Assembly (NCBI GenBank): GCA_922989275.2
Contig: OV277859.1
Location: forward strand, 87,354,198 to 87,418,197
Length of the DNA stretch: 64,000 nucleotides
Origin: Gari tellinella
Lineage: Eukaryota; Mollusca; Bivalvia; Cardiida; Psammobiidae
Direction of reading: 5' to 3'
The position numbers and the translations under genes were made by a program. The notes beneath the pieces are model-generated. The model worked only from the letters and a program-made list of their open reading frames with translations, was not told the origin of the DNA and made no database searches. This document shows, piece after piece, positions 19,086 through 32,308 of this stretch; position 1 is the stretch's first letter, and every line of letters starts with the position of its first letter.

Positions 19086-19287
19086 TTTCAATACGGATAA
19101 GTTTGACGAAATGAAATCAGGTTATCAATGTTCGACTGTAAATGCCATTTCCAAATGTAGCATTTTTTAACTTTATCCCAATTGTCTCAAATCAAAACAC
19201 AATTGGATTGTGTATGACAAGCAAGGATTTCGCTAGGTTTATAGGCTTAAATAGCAGACGCTCGTAAAATCACAGTCAAAATTCAAT

Positions 19288-19537
19288 TTAACCCTTTCAC
19301 CACATAGGCGTCGCAAAAAGTCGACATTGCAAACAGTTTGGATCCAGATCAGACGCCGCGTCACGCGGCGTCTGATCAGGATCCAAACTGTTTGACACTC
19401 GTGTCGTTATTTCGTAAGTAATAATAAATAAAATCTAACTTTTGCAATGATCTGCAGACACCAATTTTGAAGCAGACGACAATAAGCAGATGAAGGGGTA
19501 AAACTCTCACGATTAATTTGGCGCTGAAAGGGTTTAC
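19288..19537. mobile_element. A-family MITE (unit 2)
   Basis: Copy of 2291-2540; core at 19330-19394. The right TTAA is lost by one base (GGGTTTACCC). Confidence 0.76.
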
Positions 19538-20059
19538 CCTTCTCTTGTTAATTGGCATGGTACTGGCCTTTGCAAACTGTTTAGATCTAGATCAAACGCT
19601 GAGTGCTTCATTGACTTACCAGAATTCCAAACTATTTGCAGCCCAGTTTGATATAGTGCATCTTCAATTAGAATGGAAAATTAACGTTTTTCAATTAGAT
19701 AACATGATTGGTTTTAGCAATTTAATCATGTACACAGACGTGTGGTTTGTAAGAATTATACGAAAAAAACACAATGTTGAATAAGAACTGCTAAAAACAT
19801 TTTAAAACAAGTTGTATTTGGAAAAAAAATCTTCTGGATCTATATATGTGTGCTTAAAAATGGCCTTTCATTCATTGTTGTTTTAAAGTGACAATCGGGA
19901 TGTCAAACAGTTTAGATCGGGATGAGATTATGAGATCCAAACTGTTTGTAAAATTCACCTCAATATATGTAATTAACAGGAGAATATTTATACCAAAACT
20001 GACTTAAATGCCTCACTGAAATAATCTGCAATATACGTCATTGAAATAACTTTCACAGA

Positions 20060-20271
20060 ACAGGGAAGAAAACTTTATAATCCCCAACAAACGCATTTAT
20101 GTTAAAAATATTATATGCTCATTGCAAGCAGTCAAGCGCCTTGGAGCTAGGTCAGACGCCGGGTAACCAGGCTTCGGATCAGGTTCCAAACCTTTTGCCA
20201 CTCAGGTCAAACTATTTTTCTATTATACGTTTGTATTTTAACGGGAAAAGAATAACGTCTTCTCCACTGTA
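20060..20271. mobile_element. B-family MITE (unit 2)
   Basis: Copy of 3064-3275. Confidence 0.7.
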
Positions 20272-20520
20272 GCTTCGATGAAATGCAAATTAAACAAACA
20301 AGACAATGCCATGTTTGAATCTTATAGATGGGGGATCTGACAGGCAATTCGTCAAATGCGTCAATGATTAACATGAGCACGTATCTACGCCGTGTACTAT
20401 TAACGTGCAATCACCGATTAAATCTTTCTCTGGGTATCGTCAGGGCTCCAGAGAGTAAAAAGGGAGTAAACTGAACAAATTCAACATTTTTTCACTCATT
20501 TCAGCATCAACTCCTATGGT

Positions 20521-20571
20521 GTTACTACTCATTAGAATCGTCTCGAAGAGGCGATTCTAATGAGTAGTAAC
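20521..20571. repeat. Palindrome H (unit 2)
   Basis: Copy of 3525-3575 with both 20-bp arms intact. Confidence 0.8.
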
Positions 20572-21001
20572 AACATAGGGTTTAATGCAGAAATAAAGAT
20601 TTTAAATTTTGAAATACTCTCCTTATCTGGAGCTCTGTATCGAAAAATGTCGTCTACTTTTATTTCAAAATTGAAGATTTCGGCATTTAGAAATGAGTAT
20701 GTGTTTCAAATAGTTTGGAACTTGATCAGACGTCGAGTTACGGAAAATGTAATTGTACTCGATGATGTGAATTCAATGATTGAAATATAAAGCAAATGCC
20801 CAATGTGTTCCGGATTGCACAATCTATATGTAGCTTAAACATACATCAAAGCTTCTGAACCATTCAAAACTAAGAAAAAAAAGTTTAATTTTAGTTTGAT
20901 TACGGAGGCATAGTGTGCTCAGCCATTTCTATTGATAGTCGTTTACAAAGCTCGCCGCTTAATGCAGAACAACATTAATGCAGAAAACATGTTCTATGAG
21001 C

Positions 21002-21252
21002 TACAGTGGAGAAAACGTTATTCTTTCCCGTTTAAACGTAAACGAAACGCAAACGCAGTGTATTAAAATGGGTAAAATGACAACTTTTTGACAATTTTGA
21101 CGACTCATTTTAAACAGAGTGGCAAACAGTTTGAAGCCTGATCACACGCCGGGTTTCCCGGCGTCTGATCTAGCTCCAAACTGTTTGCAATGGAAATAAT
21201 AGTTTAAGCGTAAACGCGTTTATTGGGAAAGAATAACGTTTTCTCCACTGTA
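21002..21252. mobile_element. B-family MITE (unit 2)
   Basis: Copy of 4006-4256, ends intact. Confidence 0.9.
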
Positions 21253-22480
21253 TGTATAATTATCACTTTGTTTAACCCTTTGAACCCTAGTCCCGCATAT
21301 AGGCGTGCTTTTCAAACAGTGTACTTGTGAATAGTACACTTGTCCTATGCAAACAGTGAAGACCCTGATCAGAGGGCTCCGAAAGGAGCCCTCTGATCAG
21401 GGTCTTCACTGTTTGTCACAATGCCAAACATTGACAAAAACAACCCTTAAAAGTCAGCATTAGGGACTATTTTTAGCAAAATCACTGGATTGCGTCCCTT
21501 AAAGACCTAGTAAAGAAGCCGAAATACGCATTGTGGTTTTCTCCCTTTATTTCAATACAGGACAGATAATATATCCTTTCGCATGGCAGTTTTATGATAC
21601 CGCGCAATTAAACGCACCAGGGGGTCACCCGATGATAATGCTATGGTCGGTAATTTCCGTAGGATTAACGAGTGTAACAGTTTGAAATCATGAAATATAG
21701 TGTAATTCAACTTAAAAAATACTGTACAAGACACTAATCTATTTTTCTGAAATTTATATCATTAGAAAGAGCAATGTTTTCTCAATTTACCCATAACGGG
21801 GCGGGTATTTGATTTTGATAAATAAATTGCTTTTAAGATCCAAGAAAGGTACACCACTCCCACTTTTTTGCATATTCGTATAAGAATATATAGGCAGCAC
21901 TTTACTGTTTAAATAATCAAAAAAATACTGTTGAAGATGAAATATTATCTTAAAACAAAATATACCATCATAAAGTGTAGATTTAGACCATTCAACTCAT
22001 AACGGGGCGAATATTGTGATTTGAACAATAATGGTTTTATTGCAGTTACAAAAAAAATTCGTTATATATTCTATGTAACCTAAATAGATGACTTCTTGCT
22101 GGAAAGTCGCTATCGGCTTATTTTTCAAGGGGAGTAACTCCCTCGATTAAGCCAGGCATTTCACAAAAATAGTCCCTATTGGAGGCTGACAACTCAGCTC
22201 CATGAAACCATCACTGATGAGTACGTTTTCACTTGTATTTACAAACAGATCGGACCCAGATCGGAGGCTGAGTAACATTGGATAATGCATTAAGGAAAAA
22301 ATCTGGAGGAGTAAGTGAAGACTCATGTCAGAGAAATCCTACAAGAATGCAGTATAGACCCTTATTAGACCGCTCAAGGAGCTGTCTGAACAGGGTATAT
22401 ACTGTTTTTAAACAGCGTCAATATACCCCAATAACAGAAAGGCTAGGTTTTATTTGATGAAAACTAATGTCAAACAATTC

Positions 22481-24527
22481 GGATTCTCAGAATCACGGTG
22501 TCTGATCAGAATCCACACTATTTTTCCCTTTCATGATCAAATTTATCGTGAGGCTTTTTACCCATTCAACGCCAAATTGTCGTCTGCTTCAATATTACTG
22601 TATGCAATGTTACGTGGCGTCTGATCAGGATCACAACTGTTTGCAAATGCGTTTTATGACGTTATTGAGAGTCGAAGGGCTATTCTCAGAATCACGGTGT
22701 CTGATCAGTACCCACACTATTTCTCCCTTTCAGAATCATATTGATCGTGAGATTTTTCACCCCCCCCACCCCCTTCCCCACCAAATTGTCGTCTGATTCA
22801 ATATTTCTGTATGCAATGTCGCTTCAAATTTAGAATAAAGGCAGTATAACTGACGTCATTTCAAAACAAGTGGTAAACAGTTTTGATCCTGATCAAACGC
22901 CGCGTTACGCGGCGTCTGATCAGGATTAAAACAGTTTGCAAATGCGCTTTCTGACGTTATTGAGATTGGAAGGGCTAGTCTCAGCATCACGGTGTCTGAT
23001 CAGTACCCACACTATTTATATCTTTCATGATCAAATTTATCGTGAGGTTTTTAACCCCTTTACCGCCAAATTGTCGTCTGCTTCAATATAACTTTCTACA
23101 ATGTCGTTTCAAAGTTAGAGATAATGCAGTATATCTGACGTTATTTCAAACAAGTGGCAACCAGTTTTGATCCTGATCAAACGCCGCGTCAGGCGGCGTC
23201 TGATCAGGATCAAAACTGTTTGCAATTGTGCTTTATGACTTTTTTGAGAGCGGAAGGGCTATTCTCAGAATCACGGTTTCTGAGCAGTATCCACACTATT
23301 TCTCCTTTTCATGATCAAATTTATCGTGAGGTTTTTAACCCCTTTACCGCCAAATTGTCGTCTGCTTCAATATTACTTTCTACAATGTCGTTTCAAAGTA
23401 AGAGATAAGGCAGTATATCTGACGTTATTTCAAACAAGTGGCAACCAGTTTTGATCCTGATCAGACGCCGCGTCAGACGGCGTTTGATCAGGATCAAAAC
23501 TGTTTGCAATTGTGCTTTATGACTTTTTTGAGAGCGGAAGGGCTATTCTCAGAATCACGGTATCTGAGCAGTATCCACACTATTTCTCCTTTTCATGATC
23601 AAATTTATCGTGAGGTTTTTAACCCCTTTACCGCCAAATTGTCGTCTGCTTCAATATTACTTTCTTCAATGTCGTTTCAAAGTTAGAGATAAGGCAGTAT
23701 ATCTGACGTTATTTCAAACAAGTGGCAACCAGTTTTGATCCTGATCAAACGCCGCGTCAGGCGGCGTCTGATCAAGATCAAAACTGTTTGCAATTGTGCT
23801 TTATGACTTTTTTGAGAGCGGAAGAGCTATTCTCAGAATCACGGTATCTGAGCAGTATCCACACTATTTCTCTTTTTCATGATCAAATTTATCGTGAGGA
23901 TTTTAACCCCTTTACCGCCAAATTGTCGTCTGCTTCAATATTACTTTCTACAATGTCGTTTCAAAGTAAGAGATAAGGCAGTATATCTGACGTTATTTCA
24001 AACAAGTGGCAACCAGTTTTGATCCTGATCAAACGCCGCGTCAGGCGGCGTCTGATCATGATCAAAACTGTTTGCAATTGTGCTTTATGACTTTTTTGAG
24101 AGCGGAAGGGCTATTCTCAGAATCACGGTATCTGAGCAGTATCCACACTATTTCTCCTTTTCATGATCAAATTTATCGTGAGGTTTTTAACCCCTTTACC
24201 GCCAAATTGTCGTCTGCTTCAATATTACTTTCTACAATGTCGTTTCAAAGTTAGAATTAAGGCTGTATATCTGACGTTATTTCAAAGAAAGTGGCAGGCA
24301 GTTTTGATCTGGATCAAAACTATTTGCAATTGTACTTTATGACTTTTTTGAGAGTGGAAGGGCTATTCTCAGAATCACGGTATCTGATCAGTTTCCACAC
24401 TATTTCTCCCTTTCATGATAAATTTATCGTGAGGTTTTTACTCCCCCCCCCCCTTTTTCTGCCAAATTGTCGTCTGCATCAATATAACTGTCTGCAATGC
24501 CGTTTCAAAACAAGTGGCAAACAGCGT
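22481..24527. repeat. 284-bp tandem array (unit 2)
   Basis: Copy of 5484-7530 with the same copy number. One repeat (near 23455-23490) has GATCAGACGCCGCGTCAGAC then GGCGTTTGATC, whereas units 1 and 3 have AAACGCC and GGCGTCTG. The variants are exchanged between the two arms. Confidence 0.9.
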
Positions 24528-24886
24528 CAAACAGCTTGTCCTTAAATACAGTGTAATCATAAGGAGTGCAATTGTCCTACTCGGTATACGCGCTTCGCGG
24601 AGTCTGATCAGGATCCAAACTATATACAAATTACTAGTGTATTCGGAGTAATGCAGAGAATGTAGTTAACACGTTGAATCGCCGATTATATCCGTCCTCC
24701 AAATACAGAGTGCATGTCGTATTAAGTGTCATTAGGGATGAACGGTTAAACAGGCCATTATTATAAGCGGCATTCAACTGGAAACATTAGATTTTGAATT
24801 TTTCTCATACAGCCACGTTAGTATTCAATGCGCAAAAGCAACTGCGATATACATTGCTAATTTTAGATATGTCTGTGGAGGCGATT

Positions 24887-25105
24887 TCAATCCTTTGTCT
24901 GCTGTATCGCGACTTTGCTGGTTTTTGCAAAAAGTTTGGTTCCAGATCAGACGTCACGTAACTCGGCGTCTTCTTTGGATCCAAGCTGCTTGATACTCGT
25001 CTTTTGATTTGTTTAATTCAAAAATGTATAAATCTACATTCAACACATTTTACAGACGATAATTTCAAAGCACACGATTTTACAGCAAAATAACTTAAGG
25101 GTCAA
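24887..25105. mobile_element. A-family MITE, decayed (unit 2)
   Basis: Copy of 7890-8108. Confidence 0.68.
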
Positions 25106-25201
25106 GTTGCAGGTGCTTACAGGGGTGTAGTGTCATATATATTTGCCACCTACTCTTATCTCCTTAGAAAAGCAGAACGGATACCACATATGTCAATTAC
25201 A

Positions 25202-25388
25202 TACAGTAAACCCCCTATATTACGACCAATGAATTATGTCATGCATAACAGCTGGCTACTTAACGCAGGGTGAAAGTAGGAACCTTTAGGAGCTTTCTCT
25301 TTTGATTTCGTATTGCGTTAAGCTGAAACATGTCATTCATACAAGCCACTGACCTTCCTTTTAGTGGTCGTAATAGAGGAGTTATATG
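25202..25388. mobile_element. C-family MITE (unit 2)
   Basis: Copy of 8205-8391. Confidence 0.73.
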
Positions 25389-26324
25389 GTATTTATTTAC
25401 ACCAATCAAACAAAGTCTCCGTAGAAAATACAACCCGGAGAGACCATGTACTTTTATAACCACTAAAAGCAAATACATAGACGTCAATTTGGTTTGAAAT
25501 GAACAACAATTCATACGTTTCATAACTGGAAGACGAAAACAGCCATTTTTTCAAACAGACGTATAGGTAGGGTATTCACTATTTCATTATAAATACTAAG
25601 GGAAGTTTTACAATGTTCACTGCTCCCTCTCCTTCCGAAATGGACTAGACTAAAATGGAAACTGGAATTGTTTATTTAAAGTTTCAGGGAGGAAAGAGTT
25701 AAGGACTGGTGGGCAAGTAGAATAAGTGTTTAGGGCTGAACATTCCTCCAGTTTTCAGAAACCCCAGCTTATCTGAGACCCGGGCTTTCGTTTCATCTAA
25801 ACGGGAAAGAATACTAGTTTCTACTAAATCCCCAATATACCTAGCAAAACTGTTCCAAATGCGTTTGTACATTGGAGAATGCGTTATTCTTCCCCAGTAA
25901 ACGCATCAAGTTATGTTATTTAAAACCCTATTCATTGCATACAATTTGGATCCAGATGAGACGCCGGGTAAAATTGTTTGCCACTCAAATTAAGATAAGT
26001 CGCCAGAGTTTTCCAAAAGCTGCCTCTCTTTCCATTTTTGCATTGCTATTTATTACGTTTTATTTCAAAATTTGCAATATAAATAGACAATGCAGCAAAA
26101 TTAAAGTTTATGATAGATCAATAACGGGAAACTAGTGCATTGTGGTCCTGATGAATTTACTTAACATACAATGTATTCAACCCTAGCGACGAGTATACTC
26201 GTCATTTACAAACAGTGTACCTGTGCTGATTACACTTGTCCTGTGCAAACAATGTAGACCCTGATCAGAGGGTTCCTTAAGGAGCCCTTTGATCAGGGTC
26301 TACACTTTTTGTTATTTTGAAATA

Positions 26325-27484
26325 TACTCAATTCCAAAAGAAACTGTGCACTTTGTTTTCTGTAATTATTTATTTGCTTTTTTCCTGAAAGCCCATGTAT
26401 TTGGTACCATTTAGATCATTGCATGTCGAGGGCTTGGTGCAAAACTATTGTAACTCCTTCACAATTGTGAAGGAGTTACAATAGTTTTGCACCAAGCCCT
26501 CGATGTACAATATGGCAGTTATTTCAGATTTTGAGATGCGGTCGTTTAAAGTGGATGTTTTTAATCGAGAAAAGACGAAGTTTCAAACTCTAAGTTGCAA
26601 AGTAACTCTGAGAGTCAGACTGTTTTAAGTTGGGCATTTTATGTCGGTTTAGTTGTAATCTTATGACTTTACTCATGATGCACGCGACAATGAGACATAG
26701 CGTAAAGCTTACGTGACGTCAAAAACGACGTTGGGAATGAAACGTCGTCCTATCCCTGGGTTCGGGCATTTGCAAGGTCAATAACAACTTTTCTCCTAAA
26801 ACCTCGCGTGCGACCATTATGGTGACAAAAATAGTGTTAAACCTTTTAGAGAAAAGACACGAGTCCACTACTGTTGACCCAAACAGAAATGACGTCATGC
26901 TCGCTGCAAATGAGCAGCCTAATGACGTACTCTCAAGGCCTGTCCCACAAAGGGTCCCCTAGCCCGGATGGATGTCCGAGTTTGCCGGAGCAAACACAAT
27001 ACGGTCTGTCAGATGATACCGTACTATCTTGCAGAACTTGACGCTGTTTGAAAACAACGTCGTAGTAACGTCAACGAAACACATTTGTTTGACTGCTGTC
27101 CTGGTATCTGTGCACTGTCTGCGGCGATATGCCACTTCACTTGTATGTTGAAAACGTTTGAACAACCGAATGAGTGTGTTTCTTTGGTATACTAATGGTC
27201 TTCTCACGTTAGTGACGTTGTAGTTATGGGAAAGCATTGCATAGACTCTAATTTAGCTTTTTTCATTCAATCTCAGCAAGTTCGTTGTTTACCGATGTGA
27301 AGTAAATTGTGTTTTTTTCTTTGTATAAGACATACGAATTACACTCATGCACGTTTTTGGTGACATGTGCTTTTCCCTTGGGCTGTACGTGCAAACAATG
27401 AAAAATAACGCTTTTCCCAATAAACTAAGAATTTCTTAAGATATTTGAAAATAAAAAGTGCACAGTTTCTTTTGGAATTGAGTA
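26325..27484. mobile_element. Element J (unit 2)
   Basis: Copy of 9328-10487 with intact 30-bp ends and TA flanks. Carries G at 26913 as unit 3 does; unit 1 has A at 9916. Confidence 0.88.
26426..26503. repeat. 78-bp perfect palindrome (unit 2)
   Basis: Identical to 9429-9506. Confidence 0.97.
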
Positions 27485-27984
27485 TACATTGTTAAAATCA
27501 ACCCTAAATAGTCAAAAATGGACTAGACTTATTTGAAAATAGAATTGTCCATTAAAAGTTTCAGGAGTGAATAAGTTAACGAGACTTTTACTGTCAATAG
27601 AAAAGGCTTGAAACTCTATAAGTGTTTACATATATCACCTCTAAGCAAAAACTGGAACATATCGCTGGAAATGGAGCAGATGGAATCAGGATATCTTTAG
27701 TTTATTGGCCTTTCCAAGTGAAACAAGCCGGAGGCAAGTTTCAGTTCATCCCCTCTCTGTCTTAACAACGTCAGCTTTGAAATGTTCATCTACAAAGTTT
27801 GTTTACTTGAGAAACGTACTTTTTTTTTAAAAAATATATATATATTAATATAATAATAATAATAATAGTACAATTTGGAAACCTGGTGATGAGCGTTAAG
27901 TAGTTTGATTTAAAATTATACGACGAGTAGATGTATGCAGATCATGTGGCTATTGTACCAGTAAGGTCGCGATTGGTATTCAAA

Positions 27985-28194
27985 AGGGGTTTGCCTGCTG
28001 GTCGCGACTTTATTGTTTTTTGCAAACAGTTTAGATCCAAATCAGACGCCGCGTAACGCGGCGTCTGATCTGGATCCAAACTGTTTGACACTCTTCTTTA
28101 GGTTTCTTTACTTAAAAATGTATACATCTAAATTTAACAAATTTGGCAGACGACAATTTCGAAGCAGACGACATCACCGCAGGCTAAGGGTTAA
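27985..28194. mobile_element. A-family MITE, left TTAA lost (unit 2)
   Basis: Copy of 10989-11198, with GGGGTTTGCCTG at the damaged end; core 28023-28087. This is the first clear unit 1-like marker after J. Confidence 0.87.
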
Positions 28195-28557
28195 TATGCT
28201 GTACGAACTATAGATCAAGTCACGCCATAAATGTGGCAGGGAATACAATTTACCTCATTAGGCAGTGAATTATATTTTACGAAAATCTGTGCTGCAGCAC
28301 GTAGTGCCCAAACGTAGGAAACAAGCTAATCAGAGATAATGGTAAGACGACTAGGCTGAAACATTTCAGTGCTAAGGGACTCTATACCGTGGTCGGTATT
28401 TCGCGCAAACAGTATGGATTCTGATTAAACGTCGTGTAACTCGGTGTCTGGTTAAATGATCGAAACGTTGACAATCGTACAGAATTTCTAGAGTCAGGAT
28501 TTAATAAAACCAATAGATCAAGGAAAATGTATAGCATACGTCATATGTTAAGCAATA

Positions 28558-28752
28558 TACAGTGAAACCTCTCTATCACGACCAATAAAACAGGGGTGAT
28601 TGATTTCATGATGTAGGGATGACATCTTAAAACAAGGTGAACATAAAACAGAAAGCTCCTGTTTTACGTTTACCTTGCTTTAAGCAGTCACCTGATTAAA
28701 TCACCACCTAATTCATACAATCTCGTGGTCATAATAGAGAGAGGCTGCAGTA
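28558..28752. mobile_element. C-family MITE (unit 2)
   Basis: Copy of 11562-11756. Confidence 0.82.
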
Positions 28753-28819
28753 AATGAAACGTGTAAATGAGCACATGCTGTCGTATACAGATCGAGTACG
28801 TGGCTTCTTTCCTGTCTCT

Positions 28820-29036
28820 TTAACCCCTTCACTGCCGTGACGTCATCAATAAAAAACAATTGTCGTATGCTTTTGTTTCTAAAATTTAAATTTTGTGTAT
28901 TTTGATATCAGAAAAATTGAAATGAGTGGCAAACAGTTTGGATCCTGATCAGACGCCGCGTTACGCGGCGTCTGATCATGATTCAAACTGTTTGCAAATT
29001 ACTCTTGCACTCGGGGTAAGGCAGTGAAGGGGTTAA
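28820..29036. mobile_element. A-family TTAA MITE, complete
   Basis: TTAACCCCTTCACTGCCGTG to GGCAGTGAAGGGGTTAA, 217 bp. Core at 28930-28994 is near-perfect (right arm has CATGATTC against GGATCCTG). Only its left half survives in unit 1; unit 3 lacks it. Confidence 0.93.
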
Positions 29037-29245
29037 CCCTTTCACCGACAAAAAGTCGATTTTGCTAACATTTTTTATCCAGGTCAGACGCCGCGTAACG
29101 CGGCGTCTAACCTGGATTCAAACTGTTTGGCATTCATACACCATTATTAAAAAAAATACTTGTCACACAATCGCAAATGACATATTTTAGCTGACGATAT
29201 TTTGTCTACCAATATGATAATGCAGTCGGTAAAACTTGGCGTTAA
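29033..29245. mobile_element. A-family TTAA MITE sharing a TTAA with its neighbour
   Basis: Starts TTAACCCTTTCACCGACAAA in the TTAA that ends the previous element. The core has TCCAGGTCAGACGCCGCGTA and GCGGCGTCTAACCTGGATTC. The right end GTAAAACTTGGCGTTAA is worn. Confidence 0.85.
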
Positions 29246-29301
29246 AAGAATTCAAATAAGCTGCTCCCAATAGTTCCTCTCAATCTTTAAAAGAATCAAA
29301 G

Positions 29302-29509
29302 TACAGCGGAGAATCTATTATTCTTTCCCGTTTAAACGCAAACGCAAAACACTAAAATATAGAAAAGGACAACCTTTTGACAATTTTGATTTTTCATTTT
29401 TATCTGAGTGGAAAACTGTTTGGAGCCTGATCAGACGCCGGGTTTCCCGGCGTCTGATCTGGCTCCGAACTGTTTGCACTGGGAATAATAGGTTTTGCGT
29501 AAACGGGTC
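29302..29509. mobile_element. B-family MITE, truncated (unit 2)
   Basis: Copy of 12171-12378. Confidence 0.82.
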
Positions 29510-29887
29510 TGAACTTGAAAGTGTTGGTGATGGTTTCAAACTGAAATATATATACAGAGGTATGGAATGGAAAGAAAACCATGCAGGAGATTAATAGTGA
29601 TCATTCTGAAAACAGTATTTCTATTTAGATGTCTTTGATAGTAGGCGTTTTAGCTGTTTATATAAACAGAGAACTTGTAACATTTATTATATACTGTAAA
29701 GAACCTGTAAACCGGATTCGGCCTGATAATATAACCATTTTTTGGCAAATAACTTAAACACGTAAATATTATTTCAGGCATATTTGGCGAGAATCTTTAC
29801 CTACGATAAATTAAATTCATTAAAAAAGCTCGATGATGGTTTTTTTTAAACCGCAGCGAGTTCGACAACCTTTGGTGCCGCCGCATT

Positions 29888-30432
29888 TTAAAGGGACTCG
29901 CAACCGGATGGTGTACTTGTCAAAATAAAATAAAATACTCAAATAAAAGCAAATTTGTGGCATTATTTGGCTTCTGACATTAAAAAAATATGATCAGTCC
30001 AAAAAAAGTCTCAAGAATCGTCACCGAATCTTAGATTTTTAGATTTTTTCCATCGTTTTTCTATACCGACTAGTAGACGGTATAGTTGTTGTTGTTGCTT
30101 CTCTACACGGGCTCAGACATAAACACGAGCCGAATTACGAAGTTGTATGCACTTTCGATGGCTACACATTGAAATACGTTAAATCGATCCGAGATAAACG
30201 GATAGTTCCGTGGTCCATTGGTCTAAGCGGTTTCCCCTATTTTGCATTCTGTCCGCCAATGCCGGGCCCCGGGTTCGAATCCCACCAGAGACCAATATTT
30301 TTTTTTATGGAAATACATTTCTTTAAACAGAATTTCTTAGCCTAAACTAATTCTTTACCATTTATATAAGCGTTTGACACATATTTACAAATTACTATTT
30401 TTAATGCACCATCTGGTTGCGAGTCGCTTTAA
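29888..30432. mobile_element. Element K (unit 2)
   Basis: Copy of 12757-13301 with both TTAA flanks. Confidence 0.9.
30205..30306 (+). promoter_or_regulatory. tRNA-like Pol III module (unit 2)
   Basis: Copy of 13074-13175: A box, B box and T run all unchanged. Confidence 0.72.
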
Positions 30433-30608
30433 AGAAACATGTCACTTTCTTCGTCCGGAAATGATTCATACACAAAGCAAAGTGAAAGTAGATTCTTCTT
30501 ATTTTACGAAAATCATGTTAACTGCAGAATGTACTGTTTATTCACTTGACGTTCATTACTTTATATGGTTTCATTGTTTCATCTAATACAGTTTTCAAAC
30601 ATACATGT

Positions 30609-30826
30609 AATACCCCTTCACTGCCATGACGTCATCAATTTTAAACAATTGTCGTCTGCTTCTATTTCTAAAAATCAATTTTTTAGGTATTTTGACTTAA
30701 GAAATATTGAAACGAGTGTCAAACAACTTGGATCCTGATCAGACGCCGCGTTACGCGGCGTCTGATCAGGATCCAAACTGTTTGTAAATAACTACTGGAC
30801 TCGGGGTAAGGCAGTGAAGGGGTTAA
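30609..30826. mobile_element. A-family MITE (unit 2)
   Basis: Copy of 13478-13695 with the same deleted left TTAA; core 30720-30784. Confidence 0.88.
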
Positions 30827-30874
30827 GGAACTGATAATACCCATCGATATGATTGAATGTTCTTCTCTGGAGTT

Positions 30875-31128
30875 GGGGCCCTTTTTATAAAATGTCGTAC
30901 TCGTACGACAAAAAATGTCGTAAGTCAGAATCTACATTTCTCAAGAATTATGTATTTCTACATCTAATCCTGTCTTGCGACACCCCCTTTGAATCGTCTT
31001 GAAAAGACGATTCCAAAGAGATGTCACAAGACGTGCAGGATAAGATGGAGAAATCAGAAATTAGATGTATTTTAAAGTTTTGACTTAAGACCGTTTTTTG
31101 TCGTACGACGTTTCATAAAACGGCCCCC
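30875..31128. mobile_element. Fold-back element I (unit 2)
   Basis: Copy of 13744-13997. Confidence 0.72.
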
Positions 31129-31214
31129 AGAGGAGCACTGGGTAAATGTTTTGAAACTGATACTGACAAGAGATGGTCTCAGAGACTTGAAAACCTCACA
31201 AACTCTTTCATCAT

Positions 31215-31409
31215 TGATCCCTTCACTGCCTTCACTCAAGTATAAAAGTAACTTACAAACAGTTTATATCCTGATCAGACGCCGCGCAACGCGGCGTCTA
31301 ATCAGGATCCAAACTGTTTGAAACTCATTTTAATATATTTTACTAAATTTGAGAAATATAAGGAGAGAATTGTTTGAAATTGATTACGACATGGCAGTGA
31401 ATGGGTTAA
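31215..31409. mobile_element. A-family MITE, short (unit 2)
   Basis: Copy of 14084-14278; core 31256-31320. Confidence 0.82.
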
Positions 31410-31739
31410 AAAAATTGTCCACGTTAACTACTGCTTTCCCATAAAATAATATGTCTAAAACATTTATCATCCCAAGTTTTATTCTTCATTTTCTAAGTAT
31501 GTACAATCACATATACAAGAGAACACATTCTATAATACTATATCAAAGCCATAAAGTGTCGTCTGCTTCAAATGTTTTGTCTGCGAATACTTTTAAAAAA
31601 TCATTTTTAAGCTATTTAAAATGAAGAAAACTAGCATATGAGTACCAAAGAGTTTGGATCGAGATAAGACACCGCGGACAACCAATATCTGCATATCACT
31701 ATAAATATTTTGGCATTCTTCTTTGATTAGATAGCTTCA

Positions 31740-31982
31740 TACAGTAGATAATGTATTATGTTTTCCCAATAAACGCGATTATGCTAAAATCTTTATGTCT
31801 ATTGTAAACATTTTCGAGCCAGATGCCAGGTAACCCTGCATCTGATCAGGCTCCAAACAGTTTGCCCACTCAGATAGAATAGATCGACAGACTCTTCAAA
31901 AAGTTGTCATTGTAAACATTTTATTCCATAACATTTACATCCGGTTCCGTTAAACGGGGGAGAATAACGTTTCCTCCTCTGT
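31740..31982. mobile_element. B-family MITE (unit 2)
   Basis: Copy of 14609-14851. Confidence 0.77.
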
Positions 31983-32058
31983 ATCAATTTTTTTATAGGA
32001 TTGATGTTTCATAGTTAAAGAAAAGTCCATACACAATATACTCCAAAAAGTTTAATAG

Positions 32059-32308
32059 TTAAGCCTTTACATCATAAATAGCCTGATTCTAGTTTTGAAG
32101 ACAGGTGCCCACTTAAAGCAGGTTGAAAGTAAAGCCGAATGCGCCTTAAGGCGCATTCTGCTTTACTGACAGCCTGCTTTAAGCTACCATCTATTTAGAA
32201 ATGTCTACTTATGGTACATGTTCAAGACTGTATAAATTGGAACTATGTTCTTCAGCGGAGCTATAGATTAATTGCGCTAAAAGGCGCTTGTATTGGGGAA
32301 CGGGTTAA
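32059..32308. mobile_element. D-family MITE (unit 2)
   Basis: Copy of 14928-15177. Confidence 0.85.

Larger units (their letters stand above)
21272..25702. mobile_element. Interrupted E-family MITE (unit 2)
   Basis: Copy of 4276-8705, including core 3 at 21350-21415. Its centre CTCCGAAAGGAG differs from unit 1 CTCCTAAAGGAG. Confidence 0.7.
26161..27579. mobile_element. E-family MITE containing J (unit 2)
   Basis: Copy of 9164-10582. J occupies 26325-27484. Confidence 0.87.
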
